Both the position numbers and the translations under genes were made by a program. Shown here in pieces: positions 12,831-34,345 of a DNA stretch of 64,000 nucleotides (position 1 is the first letter of the stretch; every line of letters starts with the position of its first letter). Below the pieces are notes generated by a model. It worked only from the letters and a program-made list of their open reading frames with translations. It made no database searches and was not told where the DNA came from. Origin of the DNA: Amia ocellicauda. Its lineage: Eukaryota > Chordata > Actinopteri > Amiiformes > Amiidae. Location of the stretch: NCBI RefSeq assembly GCF_036373705.1, contig NC_089855.1:31708719-31772718 (forward strand), read 5' to 3'.

Positions 12831-13450
12831 TTGATGCGCCGCGTTACCTGGCTCGGTTTACGCAGCCGAGCACAACAAACCCGGCGTCTCGCCTGCAGGA
12901 CGGCAACCAGGCAACCGTGCATTCACAGGAGCAGCGCCGTCGCTAATGGGTGGGACTGAAGGGGAGCGACTGTGCGCAGCCCCCGGGACATATCGGTTCT
13001 TAGTGCCGCACATTAGGTTGAGTGTTTGACCCCGAGCAGCACAGGCAGCTCTGGGATGCGCGGGTGGACACCGACTGCCGGAAAACTTGGCGTTCTTGTG
13101 GCGCGGATTTCCTGGCTTCTGCGCAGCGCTGCACAGTGCTGGCGCTCCCATTGGCGCAGCGGCGCGGCGCGGCGGAAGTCTGCGTTACAGGGACGGATGT
13201 GCAGTTCATTGTCCCCTCGCCCTCGCTTGTGCTGCGCATAGTACTGGCAGCGCATCCCGTTTTGCAATGTCAGATCTTGGCCGGCTCTCCTCAAGTGCCT
13301 GGGATACGTGCAGAAACCCCACAGTGCTGACGTCCACGGCGCTTCCTCCCATTTCCTCTCCAGTTTCCACGCAGACGCCCATACCAGCACGCATCCCTTT
13401 CGCCTCCAGTGCGACGGGTCGTGGTTATGTGCACGTTTTCAGGATCTCAC
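12830..13450. promoter_or_regulatory. orphan CpG island
   Basis: This is a sharp island of GC- and CpG-rich sequence in an AT-rich neighbourhood. It includes a GGCGCGGCGCGGCGG run near 13158-13172, a CCAAT box on the - strand (ATTGG, 13149-13153), ETS-like GGAAG and two GGCAACC RFX-type half-sites at 12902-12915. Overlapping ORFs of 60-141 codons occur on both strands, but they look like a by-product of the high GC and show no known domain. Such islands usually mark promoters, so this may start a non-coding RNA or act as a distal regulatory element. Confidence 0.6.
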
Positions 13451-14750
13451 TCCTGCTCGATCAAGCTAGAGACCTTATGATACGGGGTTTTGTTTATGGC
13501 AACTTAATCTGAGATCTCGGTGTTAGGGATGTGAGGAAATGGTGTAACGCTAGTTATGCTGATTTCGATTTCACTTTTGTTTGCAGTTCTGTTTTCCCTT
13601 GACGGCCGTGTCGAAACTGGGATGATGTGTCCTGGTGATTCACAGTCTTATGACAGCTGTAACGTCAATCTGGAAAATGGCAAGCAGGGAAATGAAGTGT
13701 TTTACGATATGCAAAGCTGGCCTGGGACGCAGTGATGTCAAATCAACTTCATCGCGCGTCTCTCCTGTGAGATTCAAAGGCGTTTTACTGGGATGACTTA
13801 TGGTATTGCAACAGTATTGCCATACAGATACCTCAATAACATGCCTTAGCCTAAGATATTTAATAGGATTTAGTTCATTGATTTTGTTGGCTGATGCCTT
13901 TATCCAAGGTGACTAACATAGTTGATCAAACACTGGCACATAATGTTCAATATACACAGTAAACGGACACATTACTATATTTATTACACATCCAAGGGAA
14001 TTAAATGAAGGTAAAATAGATTAAAATGGTGTACAGGTGTAATCTGAACATGCATCTTAAAGGGCCCTCAAAAGGTGATCAGAGAAAATAAATAAATTCA
14101 AAAGAATCTGTGTCTGTCTAGACTATTCATACACACAGTTAAGTTGGAGGTTCAGTGATGTATTTAGTGTAATAAACATTGTTCATAAATATACATAAAT
14201 GTATCCCTATTGTTTTCAGGCTGTACCAGAGAAAGCTCTAAGAACTCCAATTAACTGAAATGAGTTAAGATGGGTGTGTGTACTGTACTTGATATATTGG
14301 GGTATCAATGTGTTAGAGGTGTGTTTTCTGGTCCCAATGCCATCTCACACACACATCTTCAAACAGTCTGAAATGAACCTTTGGTTTGTTCTGTGGGGCT
14401 TTTCTTATAGCAATTGCTACACTTGAAACAGGGACTGTGAACTGTTCCCCAAAACATACACTTGTATTAAATATGTGTTTGAAAGAAAGAAAGAATGAAA
14501 GAAAAACACAAATTTCAGCAATACTCAAGAAGAGATGTATACCAACAGAATAAGATAATCATCTTCATAAGATTTGTGAATGTAAGTTTGTCCTGTTTGG
14601 CAAAATAATCAGCATATCATTTATTAATGTTTTCATTTAATGTAAGCAAAAAACCTCTATCTTTAAGGAGATAATCACATCACTCCCTCAAAACTAGATT
14701 TCTGCCAACATCAAGAAAACAATGATTTACTTTCCCAATCCTTTCAAATA
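13451..14750. other. intergenic DNA
   Basis: No gene is seen. It contains a reverse-orientation copy of a fish repeat core (13887-13917) and a (GAAA)n-like tract (about 14480-14506). Confidence 0.55.
13887..13917 (-). repeat. core of a dispersed fish repeat (GTCACCTTGGATAAAGGC type)
   Basis: Read on the - strand, this stretch aligns with the conserved core at 47079-47110 (GTAAGTCGCCCTGGATAAGG). Similar motifs are widespread near the ends of fish SINE-like repeats. The limits of the surrounding element cannot be set. Confidence 0.5.
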
Positions 14751-14768
14751 ATTGAATACATCTAAGCA

Positions 14769-14899
14769 TCCATCCATCCATCCATCCATCCATCCATCCA
14801 TCTTCGAAACCGCTTATCCTGGTGAGGGTCTCGGGGAAGCTGAAGCCGATCCCGGCAGGCATAGGGCGCAAGGCAGGAATACACCCAGGACGCCAGTCC
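14769..14899 (-). mobile_element. short L2-type LINE tail insertion with perfect 13-bp target duplication
   Basis: The insert is 131 bp and flanked by identical 13-bp copies of ATACATCTAAGCA at 14756-14768 and 14900-14912. Read on the - strand, it contains the usual fish L2-like 3' sequence (GGCGTCCTGGGTGTATTCC, then CAGGATAAGCGG) and ends in (GGAT)n at 14769-14802. It is severely 5' truncated and has no coding sequence. The intact duplication indicates target-primed reverse transcription and a fairly recent insertion. Confidence 0.85.
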
Positions 14900-16895
14900 A
14901 TACATCTAAGCAAGATATTCTAATATTCTAATACCCAACAGTATTTTCTCATGTTTCAGGTTGCTAGTTAGATTAAAAATCTTATCACCTCCACAGTTTG
15001 AATTATTGGTCTAAATCAAGACAAATACATTTGCTAAAATGTGTTTTGTTTTTTTCCATGTAACCCCAAATCAGTTTTTATGTTTCAGTGCAAGGTTTTG
15101 CATGATGGATGAAAAACAATCTATACATTTCAGCCAATTTTCTAAAGGCATGTGAAGAAACCAACCATCTATTTTTCATTTCCTTGCTAAATGTATGTTG
15201 ATGAAAATGTATCTTGAGATGTTTCAAAAACAGGGCACATATCCTAGGGGCCAGAAAAACTTTTGACTATCGCTCAGTAAAAAAAAAAAAGAGGTACACA
15301 GATGTGCATAATGTGATATAATTCAGCCGCCTGCCAAGCATTACTGATATGTCGTAAAACTAACTGCCACACGCTGTGCTTTTTATATTTTTTGCTCACC
15401 ATCCAAAGACGCAGAAAGACTCCCTCAGGTGTCTCTCTGAGTGCTCACTTGCAGTTCACTACATGAAAGTAAATGGTAGAGGTCAGGTTCAGATCAAAGC
15501 TCTCTCTTAGTGTGCTGGTTCGGAAGATGTGTGAGCAGACGTGTGGGTGGAATATTGTATCTGTGTGTGAATGTTGCTGTGCAAGTGAGCGTGGGTGAGT
15601 GAGTGAAGAAATAAGTTCATCTCTGATAAACGGAGTATGCAGTTGGGGGGCTGGGGTGTAGGCCTGGGTGCCTCTGAGATTCAGGAAAGTTTTAAGATAT
15701 TTTAATCGATATGTAAGGGTTGTCTTTTTCTTCCTGAGTTGACACTCACATTAACTTCTGCATGAAGTGACAAAACACGTCACACTGTATGTCATAAGTT
15801 CGATTATTATATTTTAATCATTGGCGTTGGTGTTTCAGCGTTGGCCGTGTTCCGGCCTCAACTGTATGCATCACCAGCATGAGTTGTGTCTGGATTTATG
15901 CATGTTGGGGAGAAAGCAAGCAAATAAGCCAGAGTTTTATTATGAATTGAAATAACTATAAACTCAAGCAATGCAGTCACCCAGTATTCCTCTAGGCCCC
16001 TACTATTACCTCAAACTGCATGAACAAATTGGGGGAGTGGAAGTTGACTGCATCCGTAAGAGGCATGCCACATTCTACAGACTACAATAAACCTCCCCAA
16101 GCTAAACATGCATGGTGTGCCACCACATCATCGAAACACAACAGTTGAACCGGACCCAAAGCTGCCTGCCATACTGCATTTGATTCTCCAAACTGAGATG
16201 AATCCTTCAGCAGGTACAGAAGCTGCTAACAGCCAGGGACCTGGAAGACGTGTGAAGCGGGAAGTGCAGAGGGAAAAGATGTTGTTACAGGATTGAAGAG
16301 GTGCCACTGCAACCTGGAAAGACACGCTAGCGGGCCGTGTCAGGACACCGATTTGTTAGAATGTATCTTCAATAGTAGAAAAGGGGGATTAGCCGAGGAA
16401 GACTGAGAATTTGGCAAGAGTGGCAGCCAATAAAACAGGATGGAGGAGGAAGTAAATGCATCACTCTAGTATTGTATTCAGAAACAGGGACCAACCCAAG
16501 GATAGGTGGAGTCCAGCTGCATTTAAATATGTATACAAGTATGGAATAACTTGACTAATTAATACAGCAGCTTTTCATAATATACATGTCAGGGCTGGGC
16601 TGTGTCTTTAAGGCTGCAATGGCACGTGTGAATGCCTGTGTGTGTGTAAGAGTGTGTTTGTGTGAATGTGCTTGCATGCCAGGGATAAGAGCAATCAGTC
16701 CAATCAGTTGTGTGCAGTGGCCGAGCGTGACTTTATTTCCTGTGGGGGGGGAAGTGCTTTGCAGAAGTGTAGGGTCAGAAGTAGGAAGAGAAGACATGAC
16801 ACTCGAGGTTCAGTTTGAAACCCGAAGACCAAAACACATGGTGGTGCGACAGACGAGTTCTCCTCTCATAGCCTATTCTTGCTGTGGTTTCCTAT

Positions 16896-16946
16896 GAGAG
16901 AGAGAGAGAACCAGAGAATGAGAGAACAAGAGAATGACAGAACGAC
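16896..16946. repeat. GA-rich low-complexity tract
   Basis: Runs of GAGAGA followed by degenerate GAGAA/CAGAGAATGAC units. Confidence 0.8.
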
Positions 16947-18378
16947 AGAAGCGTACAGACATGGGGCCACTGAAAGCAACAGAGAGATCTCTTGTCAAGG
17001 CAGGGAGCACAAGGCTGCCATGCACAGCTGCTTGTAATAAACCTGTTCTTGTGGCTGTAGTTCACAGGCAGTGAGTTGGTTCCTCCCCAGGTCAGCGCAG
17101 TGTGCCGAATGACGCAGTTTCACGGAGGAATGCTCAAAACCGGTTAATGTTATACAGCAGGCCGGGGAGCCTGACAGTGCATTCCTTTTGAGGCCCATTT
17201 TCAAGTTCAGGAACCTGCCCTACTCTGAATTACTTTTTTTTTTACCATCCCTCTCATTTATTTGAATGTCTGCCAGGGACAAAATGCTCCATGGGTAAAA
17301 ACTAACTGGGAAAATAAATGCTGGTTTGATGTTCTACCCAGCAGACAAAATGAGAAAGATAACAAGAACAGTTAACTGAATGCTCATCTGGGAATGCTTT
17401 GCTTAGTGATTGTATAGAAATAGAAACAGAAGAAGGAGCTGCTGTTCTTTTCTTTTTTTTTTTTCATTCAAATAGCACATTCCTGCCTCACCTTGCATTC
17501 CTCAAATGTTTCCCCAGGAATGGCTGCTTAATATGTTTGAAATGATTTAACTATTTGAGAGTTATTGAAAGAGTATGCTATTCTCTCATTTGTTTGTTTA
17601 TTATTTAGCTTCATGTCATGCTTAGCTAAGACTGTTTTGTTTGAAGAGTGAAGGAAAACCAATCAAATCAGTCGTTTGTCATCCTGTGTTTTCGGTATCT
17701 TAGTTTCCAAGGCCCCCTGTGCTTCTGTTTGCAAATGCCTTCTTTAGTGTCCAAAATTCATTTACTTTTGTTTCTTTGTGTTCTTTTTTTCTCCTTCTGC
17801 CATGTTGCTTTTGTTTTCTTGGTGTGTTTCCTCCATCTTTAGTTTTTGTTAACTTTATTTACTATTGACTCTGTCTTCACCATAAAACAGATCTGATTCG
17901 ATGCTGTAGAAGTAATGTTGTCATGTGAAATCCCTCAGCACAATCCAGATTGGCCTTCCTGGAGAGAGAGGTCTATCTTGGAGGCCGGCCGCGTTAAAGT
18001 TGGCCAGAGGCAGTTGCCGACTCACTAATTTAGAACGATTTTCTTTCTTTTGTTATATCGTGATGTATCATTAGATCATGATATATCCTTTGGAAATATC
18101 TTCCCTCAGTCTGAAGTGAACCTCTGTATTGCATTTGCACCAGTTTCGCTTTCGACCCAGATTCTTTCCAAATTTAAAAGACTATTTTGACCTCAGTAAA
18201 AAAGCTTAAATCTTTAAAAAAGAATAAAACTAAACCAACGTGTAAAACTGATTCAGACCCACAAGCCCAAAGTATACCCTGTCCCAGTATGAATCAGCCA
18301 ATTAAGCCACCAACCGCTTGTAGATAAGCTCTTAAACAGGAACTGCTAACAGACCTCTATCTCTTTTCACATACCAAG

Positions 18379-18400
18379 TTTATTTATTTATTTATTTAAG
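18379..18400. repeat. (TTTA)n microsatellite
   Basis: About five tandem TTTA units are directly visible. Confidence 0.9.
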
Positions 18401-20120
18401 ACATTCAGTCTTCACTGATGCCAATCTAGCTTTAACCACTGATGGTGTCTGCTGTGAAGGGAGGCCTGAAAGGTAAGCCAAGGTCATGCAGTTGTTGTTT
18501 GTTTATTGTAATTGCTTCTTGTGACTCATGAAAGCGCTTTCCCGCCCGATATGGCGAATAGAAAAGGCCCAAGAGCTACTGTACCCGCTGCTTTCACAGA
18601 GGGAGCAGGATGTGGGCGGACGTGTCGGGCCTCAGTTGCACTAGTGAATGTATTGATATTTGTAGTGGAGATCCCTACTGCAAAGGTTACTCTGTTTGCA
18701 GCGGCTCTGGGGATTTCCCCCCCATGTGCATTATGTATGAATCAGCCACCTAGCCTTCCCTTCCCCACCCACCAACTCGGTGCTCATCTGAGACCGTAGG
18801 CGACTTCTGCACGGTCACACAGACATACTTAGAACCTGGCCTAGCTAAGGCGTTTATAGGAATTTGTTTACCTTTTCAAACACTGCACTGAAATAACGTA
18901 ATTTGGTCTGGATTTTTTTTTCTTTCTGAGCTCTAGTGAGGATTCCGTATGTGAGATCGATAAGTATATAAGTTGCTATAACTAATGATATTTAATGAAT
19001 AATTAAATAAAAACTATACATGACTAGTATATATATATTTTTTATTATACATTGATGTATACATTAATAGAGTAGCAGTCACACCCATTCGCAGCCTTCA
19101 TGTACATAATTGAACATCATAAATATTGTTCATTAAACTATGTGTATTTATTTAGGCCTTCTGACTATGTCTGTGTCTAGCCTGTATTACAGGGACTGGC
19201 ATGAATTTGTTGGGCTTGTCAAAAGATCGGACACGCCAGCTAAACTGCTCTTTAAAAGCACAGCATGGCATGAGGAAAGCTGAGACCTGACGTTACTTGA
19301 CCCGTGTCACCAAGCCTTGCCAGCAGTCCGGGAGGATGTCGATTACAGTGTGACACTGAAAAGAGCAGCACCAGTGGGTGTAGTCAAACCCAGCCCTGTA
19401 TGAGGGCGGGCATGTTATTCTCTGGTCACCAGACACAGACTTCGCCCAACCAGCAGTTGCTCTGCTCTGAGGACATCAACACCCCACAAAAACATTCTAT
19501 AAGATTATCCGGGAGAAGACATCTGCTTCAAGGCATGCATTTCTACAGCCTTCACTCTGCTGGGCTTGTTGTTGTTGATGTTATCTGGGGGTCAACATGT
19601 TTGTTAACTGCTTCCCAGTTCTACCATTCTTTGTGCTGAAGTCTCACCTCTAAGAATAAAATACTGTATTCTACTCTAATGGACTCCAGCCCTGGTCCTG
19701 GGGAATTTATAGGCCACCCCTACATTTTGAAAGATTGCAAACAGGCTTGTTACTGTTCAGAAAATCTAGTCATTGCTTCAGCTAAGACAGCTCTGGTATT
19801 CAAGGACTGAAAGGTATTCAGGGGTTTGGTTCAGGTGTCTGTATTACTGAATTTATCAGAATGCCTGCTCAATTGATCAGAATGGAAGGTATTTGTGACT
19901 ATAAAATTACAATTTAAGGTTGGTCTTTATAAACTGATCAGTCCTGTTCTATATACTCAAAGGTTTGTTTCCATACTGCAAGCCCACGCTGCTGACTACA
20001 GTACAAATGCGGCGGGCAAAAGAGTGATCCAGCTTTCCAATTCAAATCCAGAACTTTGATAATGACTGTATTTGCCTGGCAAGTCACACCAGTTTTCGCA
20101 AAGCATTTACATAATATGCA

Positions 20121-21150
20121 AAACATAAGAACATAAGAACATAAGAAAGTGTACAAAGGAGAGGAGGCCATTCAACCCATCGAGCTTGTTTGGTGTCCAT
20201 TAGTAACTAAGTGATCCAAGGATCCTATCCAGTTTATTTTAAAATGTTCTCAAATTTTAAGCTTCAACCACATCGCTGGGTAGTTTGTTCCAAATTGTGA
20301 CAACTCTCTGTGTGAAGAAGCGACTCCTGTTTTCAGTCTTGAAGCCCAATTTCCATTTGTGTCCCTGCTGATCTAGAAAAGCTCCTCTGGGTTGATGTGG
20401 TCGATGCCTTTCATGATTTTCAAGACTTGAATCAAGTCCACACGTAGTCTCCTCAGTTCCAGGGTGAAAAGGTTCAGTTCCTCAGTCTCTCAGTAGGACA
20501 TTCCCTTCAGACCTGGAATAAGTCTGGTTGCTCTCCTCTGAACTGCCACTAGAACAGCAATATCTTTCTTGAAGTGTGGAGCCCAGAACTGTACACAGTA
20601 TCCAGATGAGCTCTAACTAGTGCATTGTACAGTCTGAACATCACTGCCCTTGTTCTCAATTCTACACTTTTGGCAATATACCCTAACATCCTGTTTGCCT
20701 TTTTTATTGCTTCCCCACATTGTTTGGATGGAGAAAGTGAGGAGTCCACATAGACACCTAGGTCTTTCTCATGTGTTACTTCATCTAGTTCTATTCCTCC
20801 CATAGTGTAATTATAGTGGACATTTTTGTTACCTGCGTGTATTACCTTGCACTTGTCCACATTGAATTTCATCTGCCAGGTGTCGGCCCCCAACTGAATA
20901 TTATCTAAGTCCCTTTGAATAACCCGTGTATCTGCTGAGCCACCTATTTTAGTATCATCTGCAAATTTGACAAGTTTGCTAACTATCCCAGAGTCCAGAT
21001 CATTAATATAGATTAGAAAAAGCACAGGCCCTAGTACTGATCCCTGTGGAACTCCACTAACAACCTCACTCAAGTTATAAGCGACTCCTCTAATCGACAC
21101 CCTCCGTTTCCTATACATCAGCCAGTTCGTTTGTTTTTAATTCTGCCAGT
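20121..21150 (-). mobile_element. 5'-truncated CR1-type LINE
   Basis: On the - strand this contains the 3' part of a CR1 reverse transcriptase, a 3' UTR and the family's characteristic tail of tandem TTCTTATG-type octamers (20121-20148). The 3' UTR end reads GGCCTCCTCTCCTTTGTAC. The copy starts within the reverse transcriptase, so most of ORF2 and all of ORF1 are missing. A divergent CR1 3' end lies at 54997-55153 in the opposite orientation. Confidence 0.9.
20549..21118 (-). pseudogene. CR1 reverse transcriptase fragment
   Basis: An open stretch of 189 codons reads the palm region of a non-LTR reverse transcriptase: SGVPQGSVLGPVLF (residues 21-34), LIYIND, and the FADD catalytic motif at 52-55 followed by the HEKDLGVYVD block. 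Near the 3' end, after ALVRAHLDT, the conserved continuation ([14 protein letters not shown]) is in another frame, so a frameshift has broken the protein. The N-terminal endonuclease is absent. It is non-functional. Confidence 0.88.
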
Positions 21151-21860
21151 CCCTTTAGTACCTCCTCTTAATTTATCCTGAATTAAATAAGAGGTACTTT
21201 TCTAACGTATGCATGCATCTTATATATATAAGATGCATATGTCTTTGACTTGAGTTTAATTAATCTAAGCAGAATTGTTCGGTTTGAGGCTGAACAGAGT
21301 CCTGAATAATACAAATATGTAGATAAGCAAAATTAATGTAGGCCCATCTCCAAAATGGCAATTGTGTGATTATCGTAGGACAGTGCATTCCCTACAGGGA
21401 TATTTTACAGCATAGATTTACATAGTGAATTAGCACAGGCTGAGCATTTCGCTAGGAGCAAAATTCGAAGGCAAAGGGAAATGGTACAATTCCATCATAA
21501 ATCTTAATGAATGTTTAGTTTGGACCATCTAATCATGTTTTTCAGTTCCCTCTCTGGTTGGGTTTTGCTCATACTAGATTTGCCAACTTAGTTTGTGTGG
21601 GGGATAAAGTCATGTAATCAAATCTGGATTGTTTAAAAAAAAAAAAGTTTGAAAGAATGAATTTAAATAATTCAAATGATTCAAATCTCTGGGTTAAGAT
21701 GGCAGAAAATTACATTACCGGAACTGCATTGCCAGTCTATGGGAAAGTCGTTTCACAAATGTGTTAATCAAATCAGTATGGCCACACTTTAATAAATAAA
21801 TAAAAATGTAATAATGCCAGTGGCACCTTTTGAAATAAATATGAATGACGCACACAGAAT
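21151..21860. other. intergenic DNA between the CR1 copy and the end of sik1
   Basis: AT-rich unique sequence with an imperfect hairpin (AGTACCTCCTCTTA at about 21158-21171 against TAAGAGGTACT at about 21188-21198). No gene is seen. Confidence 0.55.
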
Positions 21861-24800
21861 TTAAGAAGTGAATTTTATTTAAATAAATAGCTACATAAAT
21901 TAAACCACATATCACATCTGCCACTTCTATATCAGACAGAACAAAAAAAAAAACCATTTCAACATATAAAATAAAAACCAAATTTCCATAGATCAACAAC
22001 AAAAACAAAGCATGTAGTGTCTTTAAAACATCATATGACATAATTCCTTACACACTCCTTTGCAAAATGATTTCTAAAAAGAAAAACATAAAAAAACTCA
22101 GCTGAGATTGTTATAATAAAGTGCATTTTCATTTACATAGAAAGTTACAAAATAAAAATAAAAATGGAGCTTTTAAACCTGTGGCCCATGGCTGAGAATA
22201 ACAAGTTAATGTGTGCTTTGAGAGCTGCAGTAACCCTCAGGACTGTTTGCTGAAACTGCATTAAATTTATTAGTTTGATTTGTTCAGAAGGCACAAGCAT
22301 TAGATCTGATAGCGATCAAGCAATCTACATGACAATTAGAATACTGCTTAGCACTTGGATTTGCCTTGATAACTTCAAAGTGAATGGAATTCCACTATTT
22401 TTAAGACAGCTCTGAAATCAATATTACTTCATGCCTTCATACTTGATCTTAAGCAAGGACAAAAATTGTTTTATAAACAAGAAAATACACTCTCAAGTAA
22501 TTTGTCAAACTCATGCAACTAGGCCGGTGCCTTCAATTGTAATTACTGAAGAAAAAAGGCTTCAGATCCAGATTTGGTTAGAATTTAACTCCCAAATATA
22601 GAACAACTGGTATCATTTATGTAATGGAAGACTAGTTTCTAGTAAGAGGTAACCACTGTGGTGTGGAGGTGACGAGAGTTTGCTATAGCGTTTGAGTTTG
22701 TCAGGTACCATATATTGACACCATTTGTACATTAAAATGTGGCCATTGCACAGCCCATTCCAAGTGAATCGCTACCCAGCCATGAATGAAACGTGCCGAG
22801 AAGCTTGAGCTGGGTTGCAAGTATCTTTCTGCCCAAGAAGTGTGCGTATGAATCATCTAATCTAGCCTTCAGAATCCAGCCAGCCGCTACCTAACATGAA
22901 CCTTCAGAAAGGTAATTACATTTCTAGAATAAAAAATAAAAACTAGTTCAATAACAGCCATGGCCCACTGACAGGAAAGCTCCATTTTGTAACCCTGCAA
23001 ACTGGGCATCATCAGAATGTCATGATCTGAAATCAAACTTGCGAAGTCTTATGCTGTTTCCAGTTCCAGCCATCTGTGTGTGTGAATGGACCAGCGGCAA
23101 GCGCTGAATACAGCATTACATTTCTTCAAGGTTTCAATTTGGCTTATTCAAATACTGCTATGTACTACAAGCCAGCCATAACATGAAGGCAAACCGGTGT
23201 CATACAAAAAAGCAACATGAAATGACCTGGGTCCTTAAGCAATTAGGCAATTTGTCGCCCCTCCAGGCATTTCTGTTATTCTACAATACTCTTTGACAAT
23301 ACCTTAAAAAACTAAATATGGAAATGCTTCATTTCAAATTCCTATATTAAGAAAAAAAAAAAAAAATCTAACAAGTTATCACAATAGTCCCTGTGAATGT
23401 CTAAAAAAAAAAATTAAACTAATCACAGAACTTGCAGCTTTTGTTTTCTAACCACCGTCTCTACACTTCACTGAGATATTGCACACATCCCCAAATTCTT
23501 TGTTCTAATTAATCTTTCTGCAATCAGACACTTCAAGCTTAATGAGAAAGTTCAGTATAGCTGAGGTAATGAAAACGGGGGATTTTGGCGTCTGTCAATC
23601 AAAGAAAGAAAAGGCCAACATAATTTGATCTCCCACTGCTAAAGTGCTAAATATATTTTTATACAACTCGTGTATAGCGTACAAAATGACTAGCGTGAAT
23701 AAATTCATATTACAGTATATACAAAACGAAACAATATGTATTTTGTGTCCTTTCGCATTTTTCATACGACTGAATAATTACAAATGTCCTGTTGTGTTCT
23801 TTTTCTCCAGTACATTGTCCTAATAACATGTGCGTGTGCCATATTAATTTCTTTAAAAAAATAAAAATCATACTAAACTTTTGACTAACGTCTGTCAAAG
23901 ACACCCGATTGAAAAACAAGCAAAAACCACAACAGTCAAGCAGTAAGTGCACAGTACTATTGCTTTAACATTTTGTGCATCACAAAATGTTTCGGCAGTG
24001 GACAAGCTGTTTACTGATTGATTTTTCTTGAAGGAACAGTGGATGGGAGCAAAAATAAATAAATGCAGACACAAATTAGGCCAGAGCAGAGTCCGGTAAT
24101 AAGGTTCATGCCACGCCGAGTGGGTTTATTTCTCGATCGCAGTCACGTCCTGGATTTCCCAGACCAACACAATTGCCTGGATTTTATGTCCTGAATAACT
24201 GGATGTCTAATTCATCAATAGAAGGGAGGTAGTGATATGGAAAGAACTACACAATCTGGGAGCATGGCCTGGAGGAAAGCTCACACTATTAGACTCGTAG
24301 GATGCCAGTGATGATCAGTTTGCTCTTGCGCAGATAAAATGCTCCAGAGATTCACAGGCAAAAGCTCAGAGCACATCGACATTTCAGGACGGATTTCAAC
24401 TCGCATCCAGATTAGGTTGCTTTCTTGTAATCCTCCGAGACAGCATTTAAATTCAAAAAGCAAAGTGCCAATGGTGAGTGTGACATGAAAGCGCTACATA
24501 CAATGTGAAATAAAATCATATTTGTGAATGGTGTGTCACACTTGCCTTCGTACTATAAGAAAGCAGCAGTCTACAATTTAAAATGTACCATCGATGACAA
24601 CCAGTTTCCATAAACATGACACTGAAACTCGCCGAACCGTACTGCGGATGTCAGTAGACGAAGAGAATTTCAACCCGGACTTATAATGTCACGTATAATG
24701 TCAGTACACAACCAGTAGGTTAACTGGTGAGGCAAAGGTATGAAACAAGCAAACTTGAATGCAGGTAAGAGGTAAGGTGATGCCATAGCTTATCTGGAGT

Positions 24801-25576
24801 CGGTGCAGTCAAGTTTTCAACTTGGAGGTCTCTGTGGTGGATTATTATTTAAACAATAAAGTGGTGCCTTTAACGGTTTCATTACCCAAAAGCAACACAA
24901 GCTCTCTTCTCGCCCAGGCTATTCTGATTGTGTCGGTTCATTGCTTAGAAACAAAACTTGTTCAGCACCATAAAAAAAAAAAATGAGCAGGAAGTTTAGG
25001 AAACTTGTGCTACTGCACATTTGAAAGGATCTGAGGAAGAAAGAGAAAGCTTTGGTCTTATCTGATGAAAAATACAAAGAAAATAAGATCTGGGGCATTT
25101 TTTCTCCCACTCTGTGCAAAACTGCTAAAGAATTGACTGTGAACTAGGCAGTTTGATCAGAGAGGAAAACAAGGGCCCATATTGGTTAGCAAACCTCGTC
25201 TTCTCCACTCACAAGTTCTCAGGAAGACAGGTTCAAATCTTGTTCACAGGCGCTCCAGAACACCAGCATGTCAAGTCCTTGGGATATCAAGTTAGACCAG
25301 CACAACTCTGACGATGAGTATCACTCTCTGTGACTCAGTCCAGTCCAGTATTGCTTTTCGGAGTGTCAGGAGGAGGAAGGCTGGCATTTTGTCCATAAGG
25401 AGTTAATTCGCTTATTGCTCTTTTTTTTTTTCCTTTTCCTTTTGTTAAATAAAGAGTCTAACCAAAAAAAAAAAAAAAACAAGGTTTGTGTGTGTCAGAA
25501 AGCTGGCGGAAGTCCAAGCCTGTGTTAGTCAACAAGATACGTATTCGATATTTTTCCAGATTTTTTTTATAGGTGT
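21860..25576 (-). other. sik1: sik1 3' UTR (inferred, about 3.7 kb)
   Basis: No other gene or mobile element lies between the sik1 stop codon and an AATAAA (reading - strand) at 21874-21879. That signal is followed about 20 nt downstream by a GT-rich CTGTGTGCGTC element, as expected for cleavage and polyadenylation. An earlier AATAAA lies at 24125-24130. The region is AU-rich and contains the AU-rich-element nonamer TTATTTATT at 24054-24062, which in other mRNAs promotes rapid decay. The true end needs transcript data. Confidence 0.5.
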
Positions 25577-34227
<8,651 letters not shown>

Positions 34228-34305
34228 CTACAGGGGAATGAACAATAAATACAATTCAACATATATACATGGATACACAAATATATATATCGGCCAATGG
34301 ATTAA

Positions 34306-34345
<40 letters not shown>
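34306..34345. repeat. (AAT)n microsatellite
   Basis: About thirteen uninterrupted AAT units lie in the probable 5' intron of sik1. Confidence 0.95.

Larger units (their letters stand above)
14913..20120. other. intergenic DNA, no gene recognised
   Basis: Mostly unique sequence with short low-complexity tracts: GT-rich at 16630-16675, GA-rich at 16896-16946 and (TTTA)n at 18379-18400. The stretch at 19680-19870 begins GGACTCCAGCCCTGGTCCTGG, which resembles a common fish dispersed repeat, but its ends are not clear. The reading frames present lack any recognisable domain. Confidence 0.5.

Noticed and set aside
12858..13512. Overlapping GC-rich ORFs of 60-141 codons on both strands
   Set aside because: They coincide with the CpG island, occur in many frames at once and show no known domain; high GC explains the lack of stops.
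14768..14802. Regular repeat resembling an array
   Set aside because: It is the (ATCC)n tail of an L2-type insertion; no CRISPR-like repeats and spacers are present.
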